DNA of 11,875 bases from Acidobacteria bacterium UBA6911 (GTDB taxonomy: Bacteria > Acidobacteriota > UBA6911). Location of the stretch: contig DKBB01000140.1 in NCBI GenBank assembly GCA_002451015.1, positions 1 to 11,875 on the forward strand. The letters are read 5' to 3'. Positions 1-6,509 of the stretch are shown piece by piece. How positions within the stretch are numbered: the first letter of the stretch is position 1; each line of letters begins with the position of its first letter. The notes beneath the pieces are model-generated. The model was not told the origin of the DNA, ran no database searches, and worked only from the letters and a program-made list of their open reading frames with translations. The position numbers and the translations under genes were made by a program.

Positions 1-666
1 GTTCACGAGTATTACTGCAATTTTTTGCTTACCGCACAGCGGTTCGATGAAGCAGTAGCTGAGGCGCTGAAAGCACAGTCTCTGGATCCCGCCTCGAGTT
101 TCACTACTTTTGCGGTAGGTACTGCTTTTGGCATAAGCGGGGACTTTCCAAGAGCCATCGAGGAATACCAGGCCGGAATCAGGTTGAATCCCGATTACTA
201 CATGCTTCACACCTGGCTTGGGTGGACCCTGTTTGCCAACGGCCAGTATAGCGAAGGCATAGTCGCCCATGAAAAGGCGCTGGAGCTTTCTCAAAGGCTC
301 CCCTACTTCGTGGCGAGTTTGGCCACGGCGTACCACAAGTTAGGTCGAACAGCCGAAGCCGACGCCCTCTGGCGGGAACTCGAGGAGAGGGCGCAACGGG
401 AGTATGTTCCGGCCATCTGTTTTGTTCAGAAGAACTCTTTACGCGACGAAAAGTTCTGGCCGACGCTGCGGTCGCTCAAAAAAGCGGCCGAAGAGCGCGA
501 TATCCGCCTGTGCTTTGCCAGGGTTCTTCCCGCAGAGTATCTCCGAGGACCGAAGGACTCGCTAGCCAAGTTGAGGTTGAAGAAGGCGATCCTCAAGATG
601 ATCATTAGCCGAATCCTCGCCCGACACCGGATACTCGAGACCGCGCGCGGCGGAAAAGAAAAATAA
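1..666 (+). CDS. TPR-repeat C-terminus of a kinase/TolB-type protein (5' end outside window)
   Basis: The reading frame is open from the first base of the window, so the N-terminus lies upstream; the TTG at 25 is an internal leucine codon, not a start. Four tetratricopeptide repeats are visible at about residues 2-30, 32-64, 65-99 and 101-133 of the visible part, with typical TPR spacing and signatures (RFDEAVAEALKAQSLDP, LGWTLFANGQYSEGI). The following stretch, ELEERAQREYVPAICF, matches the ending usual in large bacterial proteins that join an N-terminal Ser/Thr kinase, winged-helix or adenylate-cyclase domain and a TolB-like region to TPRs. TPRs mediate protein-protein contacts. The last 70 residues are basic and diverge from the usual acidic ending. 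The stop is TAA at 664-666, and no clear terminator follows. The repeat assignment is firm; the N-terminal domain is inferred from family habit. Confidence 0.85.
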   Translation, partial: VHEYYCNFLLTAQRFDEAVAEALKAQSLDPASSFTTFAVGTAFGISGDFPRAIEEYQAGIRLNPDYYMLHTWLGWTLFANGQYSEGIVAHEKALELSQRLPYFVASLATAYHKLGRTAEADALWRELEERAQREYVPAICFVQKNSLRDEKFWPTLRSLKKAAEERDIRLCFARVLPAEYLRGPKDSLAKLRLKKAILKMIISRILARHRILETARGGKEK

Positions 667-1257
667 TAGGACTTTTTTATAGATTCTTTCATTATCGGGG
701 CTTCTTGTTACTCTGTTTGTTGTGGCGGAGTTAAGTTTTCGTTACTCCATTTATAGGTATTGGCGGTAAACGTCGAAAGCCAAAATAAGTAGAATTATAC
801 CTGGCAGGATTTAGCCCAGAATCCCAGTCTTGAGATAGGAATTACACGAAAACTTGATTTTTACCCGATCTTGTAAACCCCGTTCAATATTGGACTTTTT
901 CACATGCCTGGTTTGTGGGGCATACCGGAAGTTAGAAATTTTCTTAAGTATTTGATAATAATCTATTTAACTCTAATTCCATAAGATATCTTAGCTCGAT
1001 TGCTTTTTTATCTGGCTTCCTCTCTAAGAAATGTATATTTCATTGAACTTATTAAGTTCTATATAATTAGTAATAAGCCTAATAGATATTGTCGGAAACT
1101 CCATTATTTGAAAGGATAGGGTCCTTTCCCCTGATCGAGCCTGCTGAAGACTTCCCATTCCTGGGACACTTCCAAGGTATGCGCTCTGCCAGGTACAAAA
1201 ATAAAAAAGCAGGGCCATTTCTGACCCTGCCCATATCAGATGTATGAAAATATTTTT
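667..1257. other. AT-rich intergenic region with a short coding-like tail
   Basis: No convincing gene is present. A 7-bp hairpin (arms 1110-1116 and 1122-1128, loop of 5) has no T-run. On the minus strand, codons running from about 1208 down to a TAA at 1104-1106 read like a protein C-terminus (THTLE-type text containing SQEWEVFSRLDQGKGPYPFK), but it has no start of its own and was not recognised. The block at 1197-1230 is the terminator of the next gene. Confidence 0.5.
1197..1230 (-). terminator. Rho-independent terminator of the PxKF-like gene
   Basis: On the minus strand, a 9-bp stem GCAGGGTCA/TGGCCCTGC (one G-T pair) closes a GAAA tetraloop and is followed at once by TTTTTTATTTTT. It starts 28 bases after the stop of the gene ending at 1258. 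This is a textbook intrinsic terminator. Confidence 0.9.
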
Positions 1258-2085
1258 TTAATCTACTTTTGTATAGATTTCAGAGACATCCATTGTGTAA
1301 TTAGCGTCTCCAGGAACGGCAGAAATTCTGTACACTCCAGGAGCAATATACGCTTTTAGACCTAGAATGAGTATCCAATGTTCTCCATTATAAATGAATG
1401 GGATTCCGGCGCTTGCAAGCCCAGCTGGTAGTAGTTCTTCAGAGAATTCTAGATCAGTTGAACCACTAAATGACTGAAATTCAATGTTGACAACTGGTGG
1501 TTCCCAGCCAAGTGATGCCATATAAACATCATCAACTACAATACCGGACTCGTCGACACAGCTAAATCTCAATGGAATATTTCTGTTTGTTTTTTTGCCC
1601 GAGAAGGTGATTGAGTGGTCGAATGGCGGAAGAAAAGTTCCACTGTCGTAATTGCAGCTCAATCTGGGTAGCGGTATTACATCGAATCGCGTCCAATCAA
1701 ACCTTTCATCCCTTTCAGCCCCAAACACCATTCTAATTTCAACATAACTGTTGGCGTTTCTTGTAACCGTCGCGGTCGCTGTGTCGCCATACACGCATGT
1801 GAAGGGATAAAGGCCGTCCGAGATGTCAGTGTTATAGTTGGTACCGATCGTTTGAGATGTATCCCCATCAGATCTATATTCGAAACAACTAGCCCAACTA
1901 TTTGGAGTAGTGAAAGTGAATATCCCGTATCCAGGCCCAACTTCATCTCGGGTGACATAAGCATATCCATTATCTTTGTTATAGTCATTGGTGCTTGGAG
2001 TTACGTCGTTTACTTCAGCAAGGCCCACAACAGCAAATATAGTTATTGCAATCACTTCAAGTCCGAGTATGTTTCTTATGCGCAT
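1258..2085 (-). CDS. Secreted protein with a PxKF-like C-terminal beta-sandwich domain
   Basis: This is a 275-residue protein. The ATG at 2083-2085 has a good ribosome site (GGAG, 8 bases ahead). Residues 1-23 form a signal peptide with probable cleavage after GLA, although Glu10 inside the hydrophobic core is unusual. Residues about 151-268 resemble the PxKF-type Ig-like module: FLPPFDHSI at the start, NRNIPLRF in place of the P-V-K-F signature, then IPFIYNGEHWILILG and APGVYRISAVPGD, where the family has its 'Y-dG-qYi' and 'AGtYrl' strands. The four cysteines at 67, 97, 144 and 176 could form disulfides outside the cytoplasm. Residues 24-150 were not recognised. The gene stands alone with its own terminator and is more AT-rich than the downstream genes. 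Family assignment is by pattern only; export is more certain than the domain. Confidence 0.75.
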   Translation of the reverse strand: MRIRNILGLEVIAITIFAVVGLAEVNDVTPSTNDYNKDNGYAYVTRDEVGPGYGIFTFTTPNSWASCFEYRSDGDTSQTIGTNYNTDISDGLYPFTCVYGDTATATVTRNANSYVEIRMVFGAERDERFDWTRFDVIPLPRLSCNYDSGTFLPPFDHSITFSGKKTNRNIPLRFSCVDESGIVVDDVYMASLGWEPPVVNIEFQSFSGSTDLEFSEELLPAGLASAGIPFIYNGEHWILILGLKAYIAPGVYRISAVPGDANYTMDVSEIYTKVD

Positions 2086-2278
2086 TCTTTCTCCAAAATT
2101 AAGTTTTTATGCTTTTGAAGGAAATCCAATTCTCAAACACTTGTATCAGAGCTATATCGTAAAAAACATCTCCATTCGTTAGAATTTTCCTACGAACATA
2201 GACTCCTTCGTAATTATTGGGTCGGGGGATTTTATTCCGCGCATTAAACGCAGATTAACGCTAAATAAGGAGTGAAAT

Positions 2279-2320
2279 ATGGAATCTTTACATAAAAATG
2301 TGCAGGATTTCTGTGCCTAA
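2279..2320 (+). CDS. Possible 13-residue ORF or gene-start remnant
   Basis: The sequence ATAAGGAGTGAAATATG gives a near-ideal ribosome site before ATG, then 13 codons (MESLHKNVQDFCA) and TAA. The initiation signal is better than that of most full-length genes here, but the product is tiny and unrecognised. It may be the surviving start of a deleted gene, in line with other end-only remnants in this window, or a leader peptide with no visible target. Low confidence. Confidence 0.2.
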   Translation: MESLHKNVQDFCA

Positions 2321-2656
2321 TATGCCCGTTTTTATACCCCCCCCTGGGAGTGCGGCAGACCTGGGTAGATATGTGTATATAATTGATAATAAGCTGTTTA
2401 GCATTAAGCTCCATAAAAATATTTAAGAAGAATTGAATTTTGGGGGAACTTTATCGCTGAGCTGAATGTATCCCGCAAGACAGATTCGGCCAGTGTTAAC
2501 CATGAAAATTCATTGAAAAAAATTTTTAGAATACGTCTCTACAATCATGGTAGGTGCCTGTGAATATATCCGCCAAAGCTTTCCTGAAAAGACCGGTTAA
2601 ATCCGGAGGGGCCACCCACTCTGTCTTTGTCCATGACTTTGGCTATCGATACTTCG

Positions 2657-2691
2657 GGATATGCGGAAATATGCGGAAATACTGCATATCC
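2657..2691. repeat. Inverted repeat enclosing a tandem decamer
   Basis: GGATATGC (2657-2664) and GCATATCC (2684-2691) are perfect 8-bp inverted arms. The decamer ATGCGGAAAT occurs twice in direct tandem at 2661-2680, overlapping the left arm. This could be an operator-like or iteron-like site, or replication slippage next to a hairpin. It lies about 95 bases before a tRNA-Arg fragment. Confidence 0.4.
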
Positions 2692-2750
2692 TCAAAATAT
2701 GGAATATTGGATTAAGATCTTTAAAGGCAGGTAGATAGGACGATAATGCT

Positions 2751-2800
2751 GACGTTTCCTAAACCGTGGGCCGCAGGTTCGAGTCCTGCCAGGCGTACCA
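2751..2800 (+). pseudogene. 3' half of a tRNA-Arg(CCU)-like gene, copy 1
   Basis: The T-arm is perfect: stem GCAGG (2773-2777), loop TTCGAGT, stem CCTGC (2785-2789). It is followed by a seven-base acceptor strand CAGGCGT, discriminator A and encoded CCA (2798-2800). Upstream, TTCCTAA (2756-2762) has the form of an anticodon loop with CCT, but the anticodon stem is imperfect (GACGT against ACCGT). No ACGCCTG acceptor partner occurs about 75 bases upstream, so the 5' half is eroded or was replaced. A whole functional tRNA is therefore unlikely. tRNA 3' halves are typical of integration sites. A second copy lies at 5518-5551. Confidence 0.6.
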
Positions 2801-2802
2801 GC

Positions 2803-3289
2803 GATCCCACTTATAATCAATAATTTACAAATTGAACAATGCAATCGATAAGAGCGGGATGCATTTTATAAGCGCACGGGAGTATGCGTGGGATTTCCCG
2901 GTTTTATCATAGCCGTACGCGGTTGAAGGGCATGTTCGAGTTAATCTTTTGCTTAACTGAGATCAGGCTCCGCGACGATAAATTTTCCCTTCTTCCGACC
3001 CATATAATTCAAATGGCGCTTCATCTTACACCGCAACCGCTCCCGCCATCGCCTCACGGATCTTGGTCTTCTCCACCAGGGTATCGTATCGGACGATGTA
3101 TTTAGGAAGAATAAACGCCGGTTTTTAGAATTTATCCGCAGTAGAGGAAAATTATTTCAATGAGAGTTCCATCCTATCATCCGCAATGCGACCATGAATA
3201 TATTTCTGCAATTTTCCAGTTATTTTGCCGAACCTTGTGCAAACCATAGTAAAATCAAGGCCTGAAATTCAACGATAATGACATAAGGC
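2803..3289. other. Intergenic region with a possible frameshifted gene remnant on the minus strand
   Basis: No intact gene is supported. On the minus strand, two overlapping frames between about 3115 and 2953 read like protein. One gives KYIVRYDTLVEKTKIREAM and stops at 3026-3028. The next frame gives KRHLNYMGRKKGKFIVAE and stops at 2953-2955. Together they could be the C-terminal end of an unrecognised gene with one frameshift. A plus-strand ORF over the same bases has proline-rich, arbitrary-looking composition and is dismissed. Confidence 0.3.
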
Positions 3290-3326
3290 CTCTTATCGGA
3301 AACCAAGGGCAGGTTTCGATAAAGAG
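3290..3326 (-). terminator. Long hairpin downstream of the CNB gene, possible terminator
   Basis: Arms CTCTTATCGGAAACC and GGTTTCGATAAAGAG pair almost fully (about 14 bp with two bulges) around a 7-base loop. It begins 44 bases past the stop of the minus-strand gene ending at 3371. No T-run follows on the minus strand and only a weak ATTTT on the plus strand, so it may be a factor-assisted terminator or an RNA-stabilising 3' hairpin. Confidence 0.4.
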
Positions 3327-3370
3327 CAAGATTTTAAACAGGCATTCATTCTTCCTATGCACCCGTTTCT

Positions 3371-3841
3371 TCAAGCACCTTGCGAGATTTGGCTGACAGT
3401 ATCCTGAAGCCTTCTTAAGAGATCCAGATAACGGGTGAAATATATCCTCGCGACTCGGCCCATAGCATCCATTCCAACCAGATGATTCTTCTGGAGAATT
3501 CCCTTAACAGGCTTCGCCTCGATTGCGAGAACCTTCGTTGGCGAAAAGCATTTTGCAGAGGCTGTGTATCTGGGTGAATCGAGAAGCGGGGAAAGACCGA
3601 AAAGCTCACCCTTCTCGATTTTTGTAATATTGAGATTGAATTCCTGTGCGGTAGAAGGCAGTTGGAGGTAGACCAGGCCCTCCATAAGCACATAAATATG
3701 CGTGCTGGGCCGGTCATGAATAAAGATCATATCATTGGCATTAAATTCTTTTACCGATGAGAAAGCGCTGATCTTGTCAACTTCCTCTATGCTCAGCGAC
3801 TTGAAAAGTTCGGTTCCTTTCAACATCGTATCGGTGCTCAT
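3371..3841 (-). CDS. Stand-alone cyclic-nucleotide-binding-domain (Crp-type) protein without DNA-binding domain
   Basis: This is a 156-residue protein. I chose the ATG at 3839-3841 because GGAG lies 7 bases before it; the frame can be extended to a TTG 18 bases upstream, but with no better site. The sequence fits a Crp/Fnr N-terminal cNMP-binding beta-roll: the helical lead-in LKGTELFKSLSIEEVDKI, the strand region with ANDMIFIHDRPSTHIYVLME, and a phosphate-binding-cassette-like segment KGELFGLSPLLDSPRYTASA with Glu and Arg-Tyr-Thr-Ala where family members contact the ligand. A C-terminal helix follows, but there is no helix-turn-helix; Crp proteins are usually about 210-230 residues. It is probably a ligand sensor or partner subunit rather than a transcription factor. 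Whether it binds cAMP, cGMP or nothing cannot be read here. The Sel1 and coupled ORFs lie upstream on the same strand. Confidence 0.85.
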   Translation of the reverse strand: MSTDTMLKGTELFKSLSIEEVDKISAFSSVKEFNANDMIFIHDRPSTHIYVLMEGLVYLQLPSTAQEFNLNITKIEKGELFGLSPLLDSPRYTASAKCFSPTKVLAIEAKPVKGILQKNHLVGMDAMGRVARIYFTRYLDLLRRLQDTVSQISQGA

Positions 3842-4000
3842 TGGATAGCTCCATTTCAATAAGGTTATATAGAGAGGTCTTTAAATAAGAGTGAGACCCA
3901 TCTCCAGCCCATTCAATAGAAATTGATAAATCTAATCAACACACCACTACAGGAAAATTATTTCGATTAGGGCACGTTCCGATTAAAAAGCGAGTGGGGC

Positions 4001-4212
4001 TTATTCCTTCACAACATCCAATCCTTCCTTAATTCCTCCTGCAATCACATCCAATTTGCTGATCTCATCCAGTACTGGTCCCGATGCTCACCTTCAGGCA
4101 TCGATTTCAGCAGCCCCACGGAGCTCCCAATCGTTTCCTCCAAATAACCTTGGTGGTCCCGAAGAGATTCCAGGCAGGCCATGGTGCAGAGGATGCGTTT
4201 GGGATCTGTCAT
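4001..4212 (-). pseudogene. Small ORF coupled to the Sel1 gene, apparently frameshifted
   Basis: The ATG at 4210-4212 overlaps the TGA of the Sel1-repeat gene as ATGA, a classic translational-coupling junction. As it stands the ORF encodes 55 residues (starting MTDPKRILCTMACLESLRD, containing QGYLEETIGSSVGLLKSMPE) and stops at 4045-4047. Another frame over the 3' part reads SGPVLDEISKLDVIAGGIKE and ends with TAA at 4001-4003. Its last residues look more protein-like than the tail of the 55-residue frame. The simplest reading is one gene of about 70 codons with one frameshift near 4080-4100, either real or a sequencing error. It is predicted helical, has no signal peptide and was not recognised. 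It was probably co-transcribed with the Sel1 gene. The 55-residue version may still be made. Confidence 0.45.
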
Positions 4213-4901
4213 TCTGTATCCATATTCTTATGCTTTTCCATCCATTCTCTAGCCAATTTTTGCGCTGTCGATATTTGTTCGTCAGTCATTAATATTGCGA
4301 CAGAATCACGATTATTTGCGGCTTCTTCGCGTAATTTTCCTTTAGAAATAGTAGAAGACAAATTAAACCACATGTGTGCTTGAATGTAATCTCTGGGTGC
4401 CCCCAAGCCATCAGCGTACATAGTTCCCAGATTATTTTGTGCATCCCCATAGCCTTGCTCGGCTGCCTGGCGATACCATCTCACTGCCTCTTTATTGTCC
4501 TGTGCAACGCCAAGGCCGTTATAATAAAGATCTCCCAACATATTCTGAGCTGCGGAATAATCTTGTTCAGCAGCCTTACGGCACCATTTTGCTGCATCAA
4601 GATAATACTGAGGAACTCCATTACCATCACGATAAAATGTTCCTAGGTAGTATTGCGCCTCAATATGACCCTGTTCTGCAGCTTTGAGAAACCATTTCGC
4701 GGCTTCTGTGTAATCTTGAGACACACCATCGCCTGAAAAATACTTATGTCCTAAAACGTATTGTGATTCATCGTCACCCTGCTCGGCCGCATTTATCAAA
4801 GAATCTAATGAAGCATAAGACTCTTGTCCCCAAATCGGCACAGTTATGACCAGGCAAATTAATATGGTTAGTCGCACCGATAATTTAGGCCATCTCATCA
4901 T
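4209..4901 (-). CDS. Exported Sel1-like repeat protein
   Basis: This is a 230-residue protein. Two adjacent ATGs (4899-4901 and 4896-4898) follow AGGAG; the second has the better spacing of 6 bases, so the true start may be one codon later. An N-terminal hydrophobic segment after a basic start (RLTILICLVITVPIWG) is a signal peptide. Four consecutive Sel1-like repeats follow, each with the typical pattern AAEQGxxxAQ-xLGxxYxxGxGVxxDxxEAxKW (for example HKYFSGDGVSQDYTEAAKWF and GLGVAQDNKEAVRWYRQAAE), and a final YIQAHMWFNLSS unit that normally caps such arrays. A basic helical tail closes the protein. Sel1 repeats form alpha-solenoids that bind other proteins; exported members often act in envelope or signalling complexes. 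The stop overlaps the start of the next small ORF by ATGA. Confidence 0.92.
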   Translation of the reverse strand: MMRWPKLSVRLTILICLVITVPIWGQESYASLDSLINAAEQGDDESQYVLGHKYFSGDGVSQDYTEAAKWFLKAAEQGHIEAQYYLGTFYRDGNGVPQYYLDAAKWCRKAAEQDYSAAQNMLGDLYYNGLGVAQDNKEAVRWYRQAAEQGYGDAQNNLGTMYADGLGAPRDYIQAHMWFNLSSTISKGKLREEAANNRDSVAILMTDEQISTAQKLAREWMEKHKNMDTE

Positions 4902-4954
4902 ATTCTCCTATTAGTATAGAGTCAGATACTTTATCGAATTCTTATATTCTATGA

Positions 4955-5186
4955 TCAATCCACCGGAACCCGATCCTTCAGTCTTTCAAACCAGTTTGTG
5001 ACGACGATGATTTTGCGGGCTCTTGCTGCTGGGGCTTCTTCTTGAGATTCGTCATCAGGTTTTTCTGGTGGTGTGGATCGTTTTACCATAAGGAATCGTC
5101 CGTCGACAGGGTGGATATCCCATGCCACCCATGCCGATCTGACTGATGGTAGAATAATGAGCAAGTGACTTCCCGATTATGGACAT
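4955..5186 (-). pseudogene. Ser/Thr protein kinase gene collapsed to its two ends by internal deletion
   Basis: The ATG at 5184-5186 has a perfect AGGAGG site 5 bases ahead. The first 23 codons encode MSIIGKSLAHY, then STISQIGMGGMG, which is the start of a Hanks-type kinase with its glycine-rich ATP loop (G-x-G-x-x-G). At about 5118 the sequence jumps. In another frame it continues as WDIHPVDGRFLMVKR, a Glu/Ala-rich linker and KIIVVTNWFERLKDRVPVD before TGA at 4955-4957. That ending is characteristic of the C-terminus of long kinases with PD40/WD40-like propellers ('D-hP-DG-RFLM ... vV-NWFeeLk-r-P'). Such proteins usually have about 800-900 residues, so well over 2 kb is missing. The bases GCATGGGA at the joint fit both the kinase loop and the propeller codons, suggesting deletion at a short homology. 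The two parts are out of frame, so it is not functional. Confidence 0.85.
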
Positions 5187-5292
5187 ACATGCCTCCTGGA
5201 AATCTTGCTTCCGTGTTGTCTGGTAAATCTTGATGGAGCTTGAATTAATTATATGCGGATGTGGATGAGAGAGGAAGGGGAATTCGGATAAT

Positions 5293-5316
5293 AAAAAAGC
5301 CGCCATTCAGGGCGGC
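5293..5316 (-). terminator. Rho-independent terminator (minus strand)
   Basis: On the minus strand, GCCGCC-CTGAAT-GGCGGC is followed by TTTTTTATTATT. No intact minus-strand gene ends just before it: the DNA upstream is the truncated IS3 element and tRNA fragment. It probably served a gene since removed, or the distant GYD gene before the IS arrived. Confidence 0.8.
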
Positions 5317-5380
5317 CTTGTATGCAAATGAAAGACAAGGTGATCATCTCAGTAAGAGGATAACCATTTCTAATGTGGCA

Positions 5381-5517
5381 TGAACCACCCCGGGATTGTC
5401 TGAGACTCTATTATTTGGGGGGATAGAGTCATGACAATAAGAAAGAGGTATTCCCAAGAAGCAATAGAGAGGGTTGTACGGATGATATTTAAGCACCAGG
5501 GAGAGCATGAATCCCAG
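5381..5517 (+). mobile_element. Left end of an IS3-family insertion sequence, truncated
   Basis: The sequence starting TGAACCACCCCGGGATTGTC has the form of IS3-family terminal inverted repeats (TGAACCgCCCCGGg). It is followed by the usual short leader and the start of orfA at 5431. After 137 bases the element stops, and tRNA-derived sequence begins at 5518. No right end, DDE transposase frame or second inverted repeat is seen in the window, so this is a stub left by deletion or recombination. Confidence 0.75.
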
Positions 5518-5520
5518 TAA
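5431..5520 (+). pseudogene. IS3-family OrfA, first 29 codons only
   Basis: The ATG at 5431 follows a GGGGGGA tract 7 bases ahead. The product reads MTIRKRYSQEAIERVVRM and then IFKHQGEHESQ, closely matching the opening of IS3-family OrfA proteins (M-x-x-R-K-R-Y-S-x-E-x-x-E-R-A-V-R-M-V-x-E-H-x-G-E-Y-E-S-Q), the first part of their helix-turn-helix region. In full-length relatives the next codons give a Trp-Ala-Ala-I motif. Here the frame runs straight into the tRNA-Arg fragment, whose TAA (5518-5520) stops it. It cannot make a working transposase. Confidence 0.85.
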
Positions 5521-5551
5521 ACCGCAGGGTCGAATCCTGCCAGGCGTACCA
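5518..5551 (+). pseudogene. 3' half of a tRNA-Arg-like gene, copy 2
   Basis: It matches copy 1 (2760-2800) from TAAACC through CCA and on to the next GC. There are two substitutions in the T-loop (GTCGAAT against TTCGAGT) and a 7-base gap (GTGGGCC of copy 1 is missing). The T-stem GCAGG/CCTGC, acceptor strand CAGGCGT and encoded CCA (5549-5551) are kept. The first T-loop base is G instead of the universal T, so it has drifted. It lies directly against the truncated IS3 orfA. Both copies face the same way and bracket about 2.75 kb. Confidence 0.6.
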
Positions 5552-5708
5552 GCTAACTAACTCGCCTCTTTGGCTTGAGCTCGGAAACTTTTCAAGCTTT
5601 CCATTGCTCAATTTCCCCTTGGGTGAGAGCGAATTCAAGAAACACCTAAAGAGATATATGCTTCTCCTTATATGGATGCGAAAATGACTGACCAGCCTGA
5701 AATTACCA

Positions 5709-5999
5709 TTACATCTTCTTGAGGATTTCCGCAAATTCCGTCGGCGTGTATGCTAGGAGCGTTTTCGATCGAACATTTCCAAGAGAGACCGTTGACACAG
5801 TATGCGCTAATCCAACCTGCTCATCCTCGATTTCCGCTATTACTATCAAATCGAATTCACCGACCGTATAATAAGCGCCAAGAAGTTTCCCTCCCTTTGC
5901 CTCAAATGCCTTAATTGCTGCGTCGAGCCGTTGGGGAGAATCTTTGATATTCCTGAAGCCCTGGTCAGTGAAGTTATACAAAGTTACGAAAATAGGCAT
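5709..5999 (-). CDS. GYD-domain protein (about 96 residues)
   Basis: I chose the ATG at 5997-5999 because GAGGAG lies 8 bases before it; a longer frame upstream has no site and would add 25 unrelated residues. The 96-residue product covers the whole GYD family length: MPIFVTLYNFTDQGFRNIKD, then GAYYTVGEFDLIVIAE around the signature region, and SLGNVRSKTLLAYTPTEFAE near the end. The family has a small ferredoxin-like alpha/beta fold and often occurs as a stand-alone cytosolic protein; its biochemical role is not settled. GEFD replaces the G-x-Y-D form. The gene has no same-strand partner nearby. Downstream lie a non-coding stretch and the IS3/tRNA scar. Confidence 0.9.
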   Translation of the reverse strand: MPIFVTLYNFTDQGFRNIKDSPQRLDAAIKAFEAKGGKLLGAYYTVGEFDLIVIAEIEDEQVGLAHTVSTVSLGNVRSKTLLAYTPTEFAEILKKM

Positions 6000-6509
6000 T
6001 GTTTGATCTCCTCTATTAAAAACTATATTGGGTACTTTATTCTTCCAAATAAGCGATGTCTTGCTACCATGCATCGGAAGTCTTAAATTACTGTCTGGAC
6101 TGGCAACAAAATCAGCCGGGACATGTGCCGGGATCCGCGTAGCTCGGGCAAGGAAGAAAATGCAGCGGCTACTGGAAGTGATAATGAAATGCTGCGTGTT
6201 CTCGGAACTGAATGTGTACTGATATATTCCTATATCAAAGCCATCCTCAGGTCAATAGCGTGCAGAAAGATTCGCACAACAGATGGTAGTAGTTATGATT
6301 ACCGTGGGCATCAACATGGAAAGTCAAGTTGGAGATGTGTATCGTTGGTAGACTGTATGTTAAAAATAATGACACATGGAAAATGAAGATTTTTCTATCC
6401 GTCAATATGGTACCAATAGATCGGGGTATAATAGACCTCAGGACGCAGGCAGGTATATACCACTCTTTAACGCATTTCATCGGATGTAGACGGAGAAAGG
6501 ACTTAGGTT
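6000..6509. other. Intergenic region without a supported gene
   Basis: Several overlapping frames of 60-130 codons exist on both strands, but none has a ribosome site, a recognisable motif or consistent composition. The long plus-strand frame starting near 6329 runs into the selenoprotein gene out of frame and is a shadow. Ribosome and promoter sequences for the flanking divergent genes must lie here; only a weak TATAGT upstream of the GYD gene stands out. Confidence 0.5.

Larger units (their letters stand above)
2086..2750. other. Intergenic region with short ORF scraps and low-complexity tracts
   Basis: No gene of normal length is present. Visible items are: a run of eight C (2337-2344); a 13-codon ORF at 2279-2320 (+) with a strong AAGGAG site 7 bases before its ATG; and a 29-codon ORF at 2545-2634 (-) beginning MDKDRVGGPSGFN. 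Neither ORF was recognised. They could be remnants of lost genes or chance. Confidence 0.4.

Noticed and set aside
2545..2634. 29-codon minus-strand ORF beginning MDKDRVGGP
   Set aside because: It looks protein-like but is short, has no ribosome site and was not recognised; kept only as a note in the intergenic entry.
2884..3105. Plus-strand ORF of 73 codons
   Set aside because: No ribosome site, and proline- and serine-rich arbitrary text. The opposite strand over the same bases reads more like protein.
5709..6074. Longer GYD gene model of 121 residues
   Set aside because: The extra 25 residues do not resemble the family, and the strong GAGGAG site lies right before the internal ATG at 5999.
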